The notes: generated by a model from the sequence alone, not told the origin. Counted from the first letter of the stretch, positions 34,249-43,946 are shown. The stretch: DNA of 64,000 nt from Saprospiraceae bacterium (GCA_020627705.1 JAHDGJ010000003.1:142640-206639); one strand, 5' to 3'. Translations and numbers: made by a program.

Positions 34249-36045
34249 TTAAATATAAATTTTTGTTTGATCTGAGGTGTTTTCAATTTGAGTAACGTTT
34301 TGTTCCACTTGGTTTTCTTCCACTTCGTTTCTCGAGAGTTTTGATTGCTCTTCTTCGAGTGATTCCCTAAAAAAATAAAGGCCTTTTAGTTGATTATTCT
34401 GAAAGCAAAATGTTGTCCCGTATGAAACATTACCATCTACTCGAACATAAACTAACAATTTTCCATTTGGAATTTTCCAGATCCATTTTGGTGGATTATA
34501 TTCTTTGGTAAAAGCATCCATTGCGCTACCCAATTCAAACTCCATTATAGATGAAACTTGTTGCTCATCAATGCTTACTAAAGTAAAGCTTTGGCTACAA
34601 TAATTTTCTTCTTCTATATATTTCTCCCACCTTATAACTTCGCCAAACTTTGTGTTTTCAAAACCTACGCCTGTATATATATTATATAGTCCACTTGTAT
34701 CTTTTTCTATTTTCAAACTATTGGAAACAAGTTCAGGAAGATCTGTCAAAACTTTCTTTACGATGTTTTCAGCAACATCCGTAGGCGATCTTTTGCCACT
34801 AAATTTTTCAGTTAATATCGTGTTGTTGCAGATTTTAACCAAAATATTTTCATCTATCCCTTCTCTTTTCAACAGCTCAAATAACGAATCCTCTAACGCT
34901 GTTTCTCGGTACTCAACTGCATCGTTTTGTGCGTTAAATTCTAAAACTGAAGCCATCATCTTTCTTATCTCACTTTTTTTATCTCCCCCTTTTTTCAAAA
35001 TATTAGAATATTGTAAACCTATGAGATTAGATAAAGCAATAGAATAATTTTTATGCTGATGAGATATGAGTCGCAAACCACTTTCGATTTGACCTAGAGA
35101 GGCAGGTCCTTCATTTTTACTTTCACGTATTCTACGAAAATCTTCATGGCCTTCACTTTGCTGAAAATTTTCATTCGAAAAAGCCAATGATCCATGTTGA
35201 TAATCTAAAGCGAATCCTATGTTGAAAAAAAGCTCTGGGTCAAACTGATTTTGTATCCGATTAATATAATAGTTGTTTAATAATTTGGGAGTTGTGAGAT
35301 AGTCTTCAATAAAATTGAAACCCTTCCAGGAAAAATCGCTATTAGAACATGCCATGGTTAAAGAACTTATGTCTAGTATGCGTTCTATAGTATTAAGCTT
35401 ATCCGCAGTTTTTGTGATGTGCAATTTCCGTACCGGTAAGCTGCAGTACTTGGATGAGGATCTTGCCATCGAACCAGACTCAACCATTAAGTTCAATAAA
35501 TCATTGGCAATAATGCTTAAATTATACCCTGCCTTGTGGCAAAGAAACAAAGAGAAAAAATCAGCTCGAGATTCGTGCTTTTTGGTATAGTGGTCTAGAA
35601 CTTCTTGTTTCAATTGAGGCACTACATCTTTATCCACTTTTTGCTGACTTAGCGCCTTCGAAATTATATGTTCTAATTCGTCATCAATGTGTTCTTCAAA
35701 AAAAAAGTACTCTGCATCTTCATGAAGAATATGCATTAACTCGTGCCCTAAAACAAAAGCCAAAGCATTATCTACATTTTCCTCTAATGTGACTCCCCCT
35801 TTTTTGATGAGTTGCGTGGCTACTTCCACACAGGCCTCATAGGTGGTCACATCCATTTCTATTTGCATGCCATAGGCAAGCGCAATAGAAAAACCAGAAT
35901 TTTCAATGTTATCAATTACTGTTAAAAAAGGAGGGTCATTTTCGTTGAGACCAGCGGCGTGTTTAAGGTTTAGAAATACCTTTTGTGATGCTTCATTAGC
36001 AATATTCTTGCGCTCTTGGAGCGTCAGTTTAGTGGAAGTTGACAT
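34249..36045 (-). CDS. M48-like metallopeptidase without signal peptide
   Basis: A 598-residue protein with the zinc motif H101ELMH105 in AFVLGHELMHI and a third-ligand motif HESRAD (Glu158). No signal peptide is seen, so it should stay in the cytoplasm. Its layout and start region (GFSIALAYGMQIEMD versus NFSIAMITGSNIFMD) show it is a paralogue of the exported M48-like protein at 29331-31202. The C-terminus is Glu/Gln-rich. It lies 24 bp after the redoxin gene and so probably belongs to the MBL-redoxin-M48-secreted protein operon. Confidence 0.72.
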   Translation of the reverse strand: MSTSTKLTLQERKNIANEASQKVFLNLKHAAGLNENDPPFLTVIDNIENSGFSIALAYGMQIEMDVTTYEACVEVATQLIKKGGVTLEENVDNALAFVLGHELMHILHEDAEYFFFEEHIDDELEHIISKALSQQKVDKDVVPQLKQEVLDHYTKKHESRADFFSLFLCHKAGYNLSIIANDLLNLMVESGSMARSSSKYCSLPVRKLHITKTADKLNTIERILDISSLTMACSNSDFSWKGFNFIEDYLTTPKLLNNYYINRIQNQFDPELFFNIGFALDYQHGSLAFSNENFQQSEGHEDFRRIRESKNEGPASLGQIESGLRLISHQHKNYSIALSNLIGLQYSNILKKGGDKKSEIRKMMASVLEFNAQNDAVEYRETALEDSLFELLKREGIDENILVKICNNTILTEKFSGKRSPTDVAENIVKKVLTDLPELVSNSLKIEKDTSGLYNIYTGVGFENTKFGEVIRWEKYIEEENYCSQSFTLVSIDEQQVSSIMEFELGSAMDAFTKEYNPPKWIWKIPNGKLLVYVRVDGNVSYGTTFCFQNNQLKGLYFFRESLEEEQSKLSRNEVEENQVEQNVTQIENTSDQTKIYI

Positions 36046-36069
36046 TCTAATGGAAGATAATGTTTTAAG

Positions 36070-36537
36070 TTATGGAATTTCTAACAACCATTTCTCAAAA
36101 TCTTTGAATATATCACGGTTGGATTTTTCGGACAAATAAACCAATCTTCCATTTTTATTTATGATTTCATATCTAGGCAAACTTGTTATCTGATAATCCA
36201 TCATCACTTGATCATAGTTTTCTACAATAAAATGATGACCAATGATATCTTGCTTCTCCAATGCCTCCAACCAATGAGTCCTGTCTTTATCCATAGAAAC
36301 ATTGAGCAAAACTACGCCCATATCCAATAGCTTTCTTCTGACTTCCTTGTACTTGTAAAAATTATGTTTACAAGCCCCACACCAGCTTGCCCAAAAACTA
36401 AGATATACGACTTGTCCTCTAAAATCTTCTAGCTCCAATTCTTGATCCGTTGCGTCTTTGAATTTTACGTTAACAGCTTCTTGACTTTGTAAGCAGTTTG
36501 CACAAAGTAAAAATGACCAGAGCAAATACCTTTTCAT
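36070..36537 (-). CDS. TlpA/ResA-like exported thiol-disulfide oxidoreductase
   Basis: A 155-residue protein with a signal peptide (LLWSFLLCANCLQSQ region) and a thioredoxin fold of the AhpC-TSA/TlpA type. The active site is C53GAC56 in FWASWCGACKH. The cis-Pro region is ITSLPRYEI. Such proteins reduce specific periplasmic disulfides. Its ATG overlaps the stop of the MBL gene (TAATG). Confidence 0.85.
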   Translation of the reverse strand: MKRYLLWSFLLCANCLQSQEAVNVKFKDATDQELELEDFRGQVVYLSFWASWCGACKHNFYKYKEVRRKLLDMGVVLLNVSMDKDRTHWLEALEKQDIIGHHFIVENYDQVMMDYQITSLPRYEIINKNGRLVYLSEKSNRDIFKDFEKWLLEIP

Positions 36538-37427
36538 TAATTCTCTCTAGTTAGGTCAGTCCAAATGGTGTCAATAAAAGATTCTGCATTAATAAAACCA
36601 GCACCCCATGATTCGAAACCTTTGTCTAATCCTGCATTTTTTAATTCCTCTATGGACAATCCTTCTTCAATTCCTGTGGAGACCCGATCGCGCATAATCT
36701 TGAGCATAGATAAATAATTCTTTAGGTCTTTAGTATTCGCCAAGTCTCCATGTCCAGGTATAATCTTCGTGTCTTGGTCCAAATAAAACAAAGCATTTTC
36801 AACAGAAGAGATATATCCATCTATGGTCCCTCCACTGGAAAAATCAATATATGGAAAGCGGTCTTTAAAAAAAGTATCGCCCATATGAATAATATTTCTA
36901 TCCACAAATGCAACTTGAGTATCACCGTCCGTATGTCCATTGGGGTGGTGGAGCAATACAATAAGTTGAGAATCAAATCGAATTTCCATACGATTAGTAT
37001 AAACTATATCTGGCCAAAAACTTTCTGGCTTGGCCTCGACCGTAGCTTGAAACGCCTTTATAAATTGATCCTCCGAAAGTCTTTTGTGGACATTTTGATG
37101 GGCAATAATATCTGCCTTATTAAAATTTTCGTTGCCTCCTGTGTGGTCTCCTTGATAATGAGTATTGATCAAATATTTGATTGGACGCTCTCCACCTAGC
37201 TCAGTAATTTTAGCTCGAATTTTTTCTGACAATGGAGCAAATTGACAGTCGATCATTAATATTTCCTCTACTCCAACATAGATCAAAATATTTCCACCAC
37301 TTCCCTGCAGCATGTAAAAATTGGAATCAACTTCTAGAGCAGAAATTTCAATTTTCGAGAAATCTCTTTGTGCAAATGTTAAATGTGTTAAGAGTAGGCA
37401 AACGAATAAGAAAGTTATTTTCTTCAT
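36537..37427 (-). CDS. Exported MBL-fold metallo-hydrolase with altered zinc motif
   Basis: A 296-residue protein with signal peptide (cut near LTFAQ) and a metallo-beta-lactamase fold. The canonical HxHxDH motif reads H90-Y-Q92-G-D94-H95, so the second His is Gln (codon CAA). Remaining ligands are present: His165 in NGHTDGD, Asp in HMGDTFF and His in PGHGDL. Family members in the periplasm include B3-like and quorum-quenching enzymes; the substrate here is unknown. It heads the operon with the TlpA-like protein. Confidence 0.85.
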   Translation of the reverse strand: MKKITFLFVCLLLTHLTFAQRDFSKIEISALEVDSNFYMLQGSGGNILIYVGVEEILMIDCQFAPLSEKIRAKITELGGERPIKYLINTHYQGDHTGGNENFNKADIIAHQNVHKRLSEDQFIKAFQATVEAKPESFWPDIVYTNRMEIRFDSQLIVLLHHPNGHTDGDTQVAFVDRNIIHMGDTFFKDRFPYIDFSSGGTIDGYISSVENALFYLDQDTKIIPGHGDLANTKDLKNYLSMLKIMRDRVSTGIEEGLSIEELKNAGLDKGFESWGAGFINAESFIDTIWTDLTREN

Positions 37428-37538
37428 AATTCTTAATGAACTGTGAATATCGGTTAAACATAGTTTAAATGCCTAATTAGCTGTTAATCTCTCCGCAATT
37501 ACACTCTAATTTTAGGTTAGAATCAAACAGCAACTACT

Positions 37539-38222
37539 ATGAAAAAAGTACTATTATTCGCACTACTCGGATTATTTTTTGCATCATGTAGTCCAAAAAG
37601 ATTTGTGACGCACGATTATTATCGATATGCAAAATCTCACAAAACAATCGCCGTATTGCCTTTTGAAAATTACTATACCGGACGTTTGCCAAAAGGAATG
37701 ACCATGGAAGATGTTGAAGGCCTTCAAGAGGCTGAAGCTGTTTTATTTCAGCGATCACTCTATTTTCAACTTCTTGAAGAATCTAGAATGAGTCGCAAAA
37801 AAGGAATTCGAATCTCAATTCAAAACATTGAAAGAACGAATACCCTTTTGGAAGAGGCAGGCATAACACTTAAAGATTCTTGGAACATGAGTCCTTCAAA
37901 GCTAGCTGCCGCATTAAATGTAGATGCAGTGGTCAAAGTAGATCTACATAAGGATTTTTGGTTGACTGATGGAGAATCGCTCGCCATTGATGTGGCTACA
38001 GAAGTTATTGGATTAGCTTTTCCAAGATTGACAGGCAGCAACCGATTGACGAGAACGTCAGAAATGTATATAAATGCCAACCTCATTGATGGTCAAGAGG
38101 GTGTTTCTTTATGGTCATGGAATCGTAAAATAGACACCGATTGGAACTGCGAAACTGATGAGGCCATTGCTCGAGTAAACCACCAAATTTCTAGAAGGTT
38201 CCCTTACCGAGATAATATGTAA
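37539..38222 (+). CDS. Lipoprotein, GNA1162/CsgG-like fold
   Basis: A 227-residue lipoprotein: signal peptide and lipobox FASC (Cys17). The mature start KTIAVLPFENYYTG is the beta strand typical of CsgG/GNA1162-like envelope lipoproteins, and LAAALNVDAVVKVDL matches the following alpha/beta element. Role unknown; some relatives help assemble outer membrane structures. Single gene, followed by an intrinsic terminator. Confidence 0.68.
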   Translation: MKKVLLFALLGLFFASCSPKRFVTHDYYRYAKSHKTIAVLPFENYYTGRLPKGMTMEDVEGLQEAEAVLFQRSLYFQLLEESRMSRKKGIRISIQNIERTNTLLEEAGITLKDSWNMSPSKLAAALNVDAVVKVDLHKDFWLTDGESLAIDVATEVIGLAFPRLTGSNRLTRTSEMYINANLIDGQEGVSLWSWNRKIDTDWNCETDEAIARVNHQISRRFPYRDNM

Positions 38223-38289
38223 AAGAATAGAGAACATCAAAAGCGTGACATAATCACGTGGATCAAATAAAAGTTCGTTTTTAAAATAG

Positions 38290-38323
38290 AAAAGCTCGTC
38301 TAAAAAATAGATGAGCTTTTTTA
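38290..38323 (+). terminator. Intrinsic terminator before aspS
   Basis: A 13-bp stem with one wobble pair (38290-38302 with 38308-38320, arm AAAAGCTCGTCTA), a 5-nt loop and a following T run. Confidence 0.88.
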
Positions 38324-38354
38324 TTTAAATACTGATAATCATAAGCACATCGTA

Positions 38355-38362
38355 TACCTTTG
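38355..38362 (+). promoter_or_regulatory. Putative -7 element of the aspS promoter
   Basis: TACCTTTG matches the Bacteroidota TAnnTTTG consensus and lies 24 bases before the aspS ATG. No clear TTTG -33 element is found at the right spacing. Confidence 0.45.
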
Positions 38363-38386
38363 CATCCTTTAAAAAAAGTGCAAAAA

Positions 38387-40162
38387 ATGTTTCGATCTCA
38401 TAATTGTGGTGCGTTACGCATTTCGGATGTAGGCAATGAAGTAACACTCAGCGGATGGGTGCAAATTAGTAGAGATTTAGGAGGATTGACCTTTGTAGAT
38501 CTCCGAGATAGGTATGGCATAACTCAACTCGTTTTCAATATGGATGAAAACGAAGATCTTTGCTCAAGAGCAAGAAAGCTGGGAAGGGAGTTTGTTATAC
38601 AAGCCACTGGAATAGTGCGCGAAAGGAGTAATAAAAATCCAAACAGGGCCACTGGAGAAATAGAAATAGAAGTAAAATCCCTCAATGTTTTAAATGTTTC
38701 TAAAACTCCTCCTTTTACCATTGAGGAAGAATCAGATGGAGGAGATGAATTGAGAATGCAATACAGATATTTGGATTTGCGCAGAAGCCCGTTGCAAAAC
38801 AATATCCTGTTTAGATCCAAACTTGCTATCGAAACTAGAAAATACCTCGATGGTCAAAATTTTGTTGAAGTAGAAACGCCTGTACTTATAAAAACTACTC
38901 CCGAGGGTGCTCGTGATTTTGTTGTACCGAGTAGAATGAATCCTGGACAATTTTATGCCTTGCCCCAATCACCGCAAACTTTCAAACAGATTTTGATGGT
39001 TGCCGGATTTGATAGATATTTTCAGATTGTAAAGTGTTTTAGAGATGAGGATTTACGCGCAGATCGACAACCAGAGTTTACTCAAATAGATTGCGAAATG
39101 GCCTTTGTCACAAGAGATGAAATCTTAGACACCTTCGAAGGTCTTACCAAGTATTTGTTTAAAACGATCAAAGGAATTGAACTTCAAGATTTTCCTAAAA
39201 TGTCCTACGACGAAGCAATGAGAAGATATGGAAGCGACAAACCTGATGTTCGTTTTGACATGGAGTTTATCGATTTTGCCAGTGATATGAAAGGAAAAGG
39301 GTTCGGAGTATTCGACAATGCCGAGGCTATTATTGGAATTTGTGCTGAAGGAATTGCCGAAAAATACTCAAATAAAGACCTTAAAAATCTTACCGAGTGG
39401 ATGCAACGTCCACAAATAGGAGCTAAAGGCTTGGTCTACATAAAATACAATGAAGACGGATCAATCAAATCTACCATAGGTAAGTTTTACGACGATGCAT
39501 TTTTAAAAGCACTTGGAGAAAAGTTTGGAGCTAAAACAGGAGACATCATATTCATGCTCAGTGGGGAAGAAGAAAAAACAAGAAAGCAACTCAATGAGCT
39601 TCGTTTAGAAATGGGTCAACGTATGGGACTGATCAAAGAGGGAGATTTTAAACCTTTGTGGGTCGTGGATTTTCCTTTACTAGAATGGGACGAAGAGTCT
39701 GAGCGTTTTCATGCAATGCACCATCCATTTACATCACCAAAACAAGAAGAAATTGGACGTATGTTAAACGGGGATCACGAAACCATGAAATCCCTCAAAG
39801 CCGATGCATACGATTTGGTAATAAATGGCGTTGAAATAGGTGGAGGCTCAATACGAATCCATGATAGAGATTTGCAATCTAAAAATTTCGACTTGCTGGG
39901 ATTTAGCAAAGAAGAAGCAGAAAAACAATTTGGATTTTTGTTAGGTGCTTTCGAATATGGTGCTCCACCCCATGGAGGAATCGCTTTTGGATTTGATCGA
40001 CTTTGTGCCGTATTAAACGGAAAAAATTCAATCAGAGATTTTATAGCATTCCCAAAAAACAATCAAGGAAGAGACATGATGATTGATGCCCCTTCTGACA
40101 TTCATCAAGAACAACTCGACGAACTATATCTGGATACAACTTATAGTAAAGAGGAAAATTGA
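38387..40162 (+). CDS. aspS: Aspartyl-tRNA synthetase
   Basis: A 591-residue class II synthetase, counted from ATG 38387 (a TTG nine codons upstream is less likely because it overlaps the -7 element). It has an N-terminal OB-fold anticodon domain ([20 protein letters not shown]), motif 2 [16 protein letters not shown], the bacterial GAD insert, and motif 3 GIAFGFDRL. Length and GAD domain fit the bacterial AspRS type. Whether it is discriminating or also charges tRNA-Asn cannot be told. The stop overlaps or closely precedes the CHAP gene. Confidence 0.97.
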   Translation: MFRSHNCGALRISDVGNEVTLSGWVQISRDLGGLTFVDLRDRYGITQLVFNMDENEDLCSRARKLGREFVIQATGIVRERSNKNPNRATGEIEIEVKSLNVLNVSKTPPFTIEEESDGGDELRMQYRYLDLRRSPLQNNILFRSKLAIETRKYLDGQNFVEVETPVLIKTTPEGARDFVVPSRMNPGQFYALPQSPQTFKQILMVAGFDRYFQIVKCFRDEDLRADRQPEFTQIDCEMAFVTRDEILDTFEGLTKYLFKTIKGIELQDFPKMSYDEAMRRYGSDKPDVRFDMEFIDFASDMKGKGFGVFDNAEAIIGICAEGIAEKYSNKDLKNLTEWMQRPQIGAKGLVYIKYNEDGSIKSTIGKFYDDAFLKALGEKFGAKTGDIIFMLSGEEEKTRKQLNELRLEMGQRMGLIKEGDFKPLWVVDFPLLEWDEESERFHAMHHPFTSPKQEEIGRMLNGDHETMKSLKADAYDLVINGVEIGGGSIRIHDRDLQSKNFDLLGFSKEEAEKQFGFLLGAFEYGAPPHGGIAFGFDRLCAVLNGKNSIRDFIAFPKNNQGRDMMIDAPSDIHQEQLDELYLDTTYSKEEN

Positions 40163-40164
40163 TA

Positions 40165-40842
40165 GTGGAAAAAACACAAATACAGGCACTTGTCATTACG
40201 CTACTAATCATAGGTGGACTGACATATTTCGCCCTACCCGATTCTATTGTTGATGGTATAAAACTTCCTGAGTGGAATGTATCCTCCAATGACAGCGGTA
40301 AAAAAAATACGACCAATACCAAAACCAAAAGGGTTTCTTCTTCAAAACATGTTACTCGAAAAATTATTGATTCTCATTACGGTGTTCCGGTGTATCATAA
40401 TGGTTCTTTAGGATCCGTATATGGCAGAAACATCACTCCAGATGGATATAACCTTGGATTAAAATATCAGTGCGTAGAATTCGTAAAACGTTTTTACTAC
40501 GAGTATTACAATCATAAAATGAAACAAAGTTATGGACATGCCAAAGAGTTTTTTGATTGGTCAGTTGGTGACGGAGAGTTTAATGATAAGCGCGGGTTAA
40601 ACCAATATAAAAATGGCAGCGCTTATCCTCCAAAAGAAAATGCCATCATTGTTTTTCGACCTGACCGAAACAATTCTTTTGGGCATGTGGGGATCATTTC
40701 TTCGATCAAATCAGGTAAAGTACAGATGATTTCTCAAAATAATGGACACGCGCAAAAACCAAGAAGCACCTTCCCATTGGTTTTTGAAAATGGTAAATAC
40801 AGGATTGATCACGACCATGTAATCGGCTGGTTGTCCAGATAA
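40165..40842 (+). CDS. CHAP-domain amidase, membrane-anchored
   Basis: A 225-residue protein with an N-terminal hydrophobic anchor (about 8-23), a Lys/Thr-rich linker, and a C-terminal CHAP (NlpC/P60-like) domain. The catalytic Cys103 lies in YQCVEFVKRFYY and His174 in FGHVGII. CHAP enzymes cut peptidoglycan or glutathionylspermidine-type amides. There is no ATG: GTG 40165 is used because an AGAGG lies 10 bases upstream; a TTG at 40159 that overlaps the aspS stop is the alternative. Confidence 0.8.
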   Translation: MEKTQIQALVITLLIIGGLTYFALPDSIVDGIKLPEWNVSSNDSGKKNTTNTKTKRVSSSKHVTRKIIDSHYGVPVYHNGSLGSVYGRNITPDGYNLGLKYQCVEFVKRFYYEYYNHKMKQSYGHAKEFFDWSVGDGEFNDKRGLNQYKNGSAYPPKENAIIVFRPDRNNSFGHVGIISSIKSGKVQMISQNNGHAQKPRSTFPLVFENGKYRIDHDHVIGWLSR

Positions 40843-40867
40843 GGAAAGCAATTTTTATATTTAATTG

Positions 40868-42226
40868 ATGCTAGTTTTTCTGAAAAGAAATTATGTGGCT
40901 TTTATAGGACTGATATGCCTATTTAGCCTACTTATACTATCCTTATACTTTTACAGGGAAAGGATTTATTTTTCTGATCCTGCATATCAATTATTCTTAT
41001 TGATTAATGATCAGCGCATAGAAGTCATGACTAACCGTTGGCCTTCAACGATATTTCGACTTTTGCCATTTATAGGACTAAAGCTTGGAATGTCTTCAGC
41101 AACATTGGCCAAACTATTTTCTATATCCTTTCCATTGTTTCATTTAATATCTTTTTGTTTCTGCTCTTTGTACTTAAAAGAAAAGTCACTTTCACTGCTC
41201 CTCCTATTTGTTTTGGTTCTTTTGACCAATGATAGTTTTTATTGGTGTTCTTCTGATTTGCTTCAAGGCATTACCACTTCCCTACTTGGACTTGCTCTAT
41301 TGAGAAACACAAAATCCATATTGCCAAAATATTTAATCAGCAGTTTCTTAATGGTAGCGGCTGTTTTTTTTCATCCCTTGTGCTTGTTTCCACTTTTTTA
41401 CATTTTAATCGATGACACTTTAGAAAAAACGATGTACTGGAAACCACAATGGGTTCTAGGATTGGTATTTGCAAGTACTTGGATTATAAGAAATACGTTT
41501 TTTTCTACGTGGTATGATCAAGCAAAAAGCACTGAGTTTTGGAACAATTACCACAGTCTAGACTGGTTATCGATACCAACGCATCACACCTTTTTTACTT
41601 CCGAACTACCAGTATATTACCCAACACTTATTCTTATTGCTCTGATTAGCATAGTTGTTTTAATTAAACAAAGAAGTTGGATCCGCTTGCTACTAATGGC
41701 AGTAAGTGTGTTAGGGTTTATTTTACTGGTTCATATCAGCAATCCTAGAAATACTTGGATGTTTTATAGAGAGTCAAACTATGTTTGTCTTGTCGTTTTC
41801 GCGAGTTACCCATTTGTAAAGCATCTATTTGAAAGCAATACGTTAAAATTCAAATACAAAATTTTTCTACCCTTGTTGTTCTTGTTTTGCATCATACGAA
41901 TAGGATATCGTCATGCTCCGTTTACAGAAAGAGTACAGCTTTTACGTGAAAAATCTATGGAGTCTTCTTGTAACAAGATTAAATTAGAAAAACAATCAAC
42001 GTGGGACCACATCATTAAAATGGAATGGGCCATACCATTCGAAAGCTTACTAATTACCTCTGAGCATGGCACTTGCAAAACTATATTCTACGCTAAGTCA
42101 GACAAAGATCTTGATATCAAACAAAGAACAGACGTATTTTTAAGTCCTTTCAAAACGCTATACACCACAGATTTTAATCCTTCTTATTTTGATTTCGAAA
42201 GCGCGTATTATTGTAATGAAAAGTAA
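40868..42226 (+). CDS. Polytopic membrane protein of unknown function
   Basis: A 452-residue protein with around ten hydrophobic helices through residue ~350 and a soluble C-terminal part of ~95 residues. The layout recalls GT-C/PMT-like membrane glycosyltransferases or EpsG-like polymer proteins, but I see no decisive motif. ATG 40868 follows an in-frame TTG by one codon. It is 25 bp after the CHAP gene and 8 bp before the interrupted gene, all on one strand. Confidence 0.6.
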   Translation: MLVFLKRNYVAFIGLICLFSLLILSLYFYRERIYFSDPAYQLFLLINDQRIEVMTNRWPSTIFRLLPFIGLKLGMSSATLAKLFSISFPLFHLISFCFCSLYLKEKSLSLLLLFVLVLLTNDSFYWCSSDLLQGITTSLLGLALLRNTKSILPKYLISSFLMVAAVFFHPLCLFPLFYILIDDTLEKTMYWKPQWVLGLVFASTWIIRNTFFSTWYDQAKSTEFWNNYHSLDWLSIPTHHTFFTSELPVYYPTLILIALISIVVLIKQRSWIRLLLMAVSVLGFILLVHISNPRNTWMFYRESNYVCLVVFASYPFVKHLFESNTLKFKYKIFLPLLFLFCIIRIGYRHAPFTERVQLLREKSMESSCNKIKLEKQSTWDHIIKMEWAIPFESLLITSEHGTCKTIFYAKSDKDLDIKQRTDVFLSPFKTLYTTDFNPSYFDFESAYYCNEK

Positions 42227-42234
42227 AGCACATC

Positions 42235-42726
42235 ATGCAGTTTAGATTGTTTGAGATTAAACAAGAAGGAGTCTTCAAAACTAGGTTTATCATAACCGAA
42301 AATCAGAAAACAAAATATACTGCTGTCTTTTCAGGTGTCTTTAGCAAATTATATCAAATCTTCGACGAAAAAGGAAAACTCGTGATCGTCATAGAAAAGC
42401 CCTTTCATTGGGGTGAATCAAATTTTGAAGTTTCTGTTTACGGAAGTAAAGTTTGCACCTTTAAGCCCTCGATATTTAGTAATAATCTAGAAATCAATTC
42501 TACTTATGGGTTTTACTCTTTTAGGACAGAATCCTCATGGCGCACGCATTTCACGATTTGAAACAGCACTACGGAAATAGGCAAAATTTCTAGAAAAAAT
42601 GGCTTCTTCAAAGATGTGTTCGGCTTGGCTTTATTAGCTAATGAAAACATTGAATTTCTTTTAGGAATGGTTGTCTATATAATCAAAAGAAAAAAAGAGC
42701 AAGAGGCAGCTGCTGCGTCTTCTTAG
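42235..42726 (+). pseudogene. Gene with an in-frame TGA at codon 109 (162-codon frame otherwise open)
   Basis: From ATG 42235 the frame is open for 108 codons, meets TGA at 42559-42561, then continues in the same frame for 54 sense codons to TAG at 42724-42726. The second part reads as protein (EIGKISRKNGFFKDVFGLAL, ENIEFLLGMVVYIIKRKK), ending in a hydrophobic helix and an Ala/Ser tail. The first part is beta-rich (YQIFDEKGKLVIVIEK), in the manner of LURP/tubby-like proteins; this is tentative. A single TGG-to-TGA change would explain it. TGA is a normal stop elsewhere in the window (rsgA, M42 gene, thrA). Either a recent nonsense mutation, read-through, or a base error. Confidence 0.65.
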
Positions 42727-42779
42727 GCTTAATCATTGTTTGTCTACTTTTATCTCATATTTGCAGACCATATTTCAAT

Positions 42780-43946
42780 ATGAGCATTTCGAATAAAGAA
42801 CAATTTTTGAACCTTCTTTTCCAAAGTTTTGAAGAAAACAACTTTGTCCATTTATCCTTGATAAATAAGCGCAATAAATTGGGAGAGCTCCAAAAGATTT
42901 TAGTAAAACCCATCTTGATTAAGGGACAGCCTAAGCTCTCTATTGTTTCAAGACTTCCTACTCAGGACATAACTAAAAATCATTCTCTTGAAGAAGCAAT
43001 AAGTAATATAAGTCAACATCTAGAAGAGCATTTTATTCAAGGCGAACTTCAAACGACCGAGTACATTCATCATTTTAACTATCCTAAATCTGGAAAATCC
43101 AAATTAAAATCAATACTTCAAAAAAAGTCTCAACCCATTAGTTGGGACCATGATCATAAAAAAAACAGATTAGTATCAGCCGACAAAGCATTTTTATTTC
43201 ATTTGGGCATTGCTAATAAAGAAGGAAAAATTAAATCTGCCAAACAAGCAAAATTTCGTCAAATAAATCGATTTGTCGAACTTCTAAATCCATCACTACA
43301 ATCGTTGTTGAAAAACGATTCGCTTGACATTGTTGATTTCGGCTCAGGCAAAGCCTATTTAAGCTTCGCGCTCTATGCATACCTAGAACCTTTGAACAAA
43401 AATGTTCAACTTACTGGAGTGGAGCTTCGAAAAAATTTGGTTGACAAATGCAATAAGATTGCTACTGATTTAGAATATGAAAAGTTGCGATTTATACACA
43501 GTAGTATAGAGGAATATCAAAATCGAAACTTGGATGTCCTGATCGCACTACATGCATGCGACACTGCCACAGATGATGCCATTGCAGCTGGAATAAAAAA
43601 TAACGCCAAGCTTATTGTTTGTTCTCCTTGTTGTCATAAAGCTTTGCGTAAGCAATTAAAGTCAAGCAATGAGTTTTCTCAAATCACTCAATTTGGAATT
43701 CTTCAAGAGCGACAAGCAGAAATAATAACAGATACCATCAGGGCTTTAATTTTACAGGCTCATGGTTACGAAACCAAAGTCATCGAATTTATTTCCTCAG
43801 AACATACTTCCAAAAATTTAATGATTATCGCCAAGAAAAAAGACAATGTTGGAAGAAAACTTGATGAATCAAAACTGAAGGAACTCAAAAGTTTAAAAAA
43901 GAGCTTTGGTCTTAGTGAATACTATTTAGAGACAACATTGAAATAA
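42780..43946 (+). CDS. SAM-dependent methyltransferase (Methyltransf_32 type)
   Basis: A 388-residue class I methyltransferase-like protein. The SAM loop is VDFGSGKAYLSFAL (about 181-194), followed by GVELRKNLVDKCN, and the characteristic LHACDTATDDAI and CSPCCHKALR motifs. This set is found in PF13679 proteins, including glutathione S-transferase C-terminal-like and RNA/protein methyltransferases; no substrate is established. The N-terminal ~150 residues are specific to Bacteroidota-type members. Single gene with the ATG at 42780. Confidence 0.82.
   Translation: MSISNKEQFLNLLFQSFEENNFVHLSLINKRNKLGELQKILVKPILIKGQPKLSIVSRLPTQDITKNHSLEEAISNISQHLEEHFIQGELQTTEYIHHFNYPKSGKSKLKSILQKKSQPISWDHDHKKNRLVSADKAFLFHLGIANKEGKIKSAKQAKFRQINRFVELLNPSLQSLLKNDSLDIVDFGSGKAYLSFALYAYLEPLNKNVQLTGVELRKNLVDKCNKIATDLEYEKLRFIHSSIEEYQNRNLDVLIALHACDTATDDAIAAGIKNNAKLIVCSPCCHKALRKQLKSSNEFSQITQFGILQERQAEIITDTIRALILQAHGYETKVIEFISSEHTSKNLMIIAKKKDNVGRKLDESKLKELKSLKKSFGLSEYYLETTLK

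Noticed and set aside
42559..42600. Selenocysteine codon at the in-frame TGA
   Set aside because: No stable hairpin with a bacterial SECIS-like apical loop was seen immediately downstream, and the family has no known redox role. A nonsense change is simpler.
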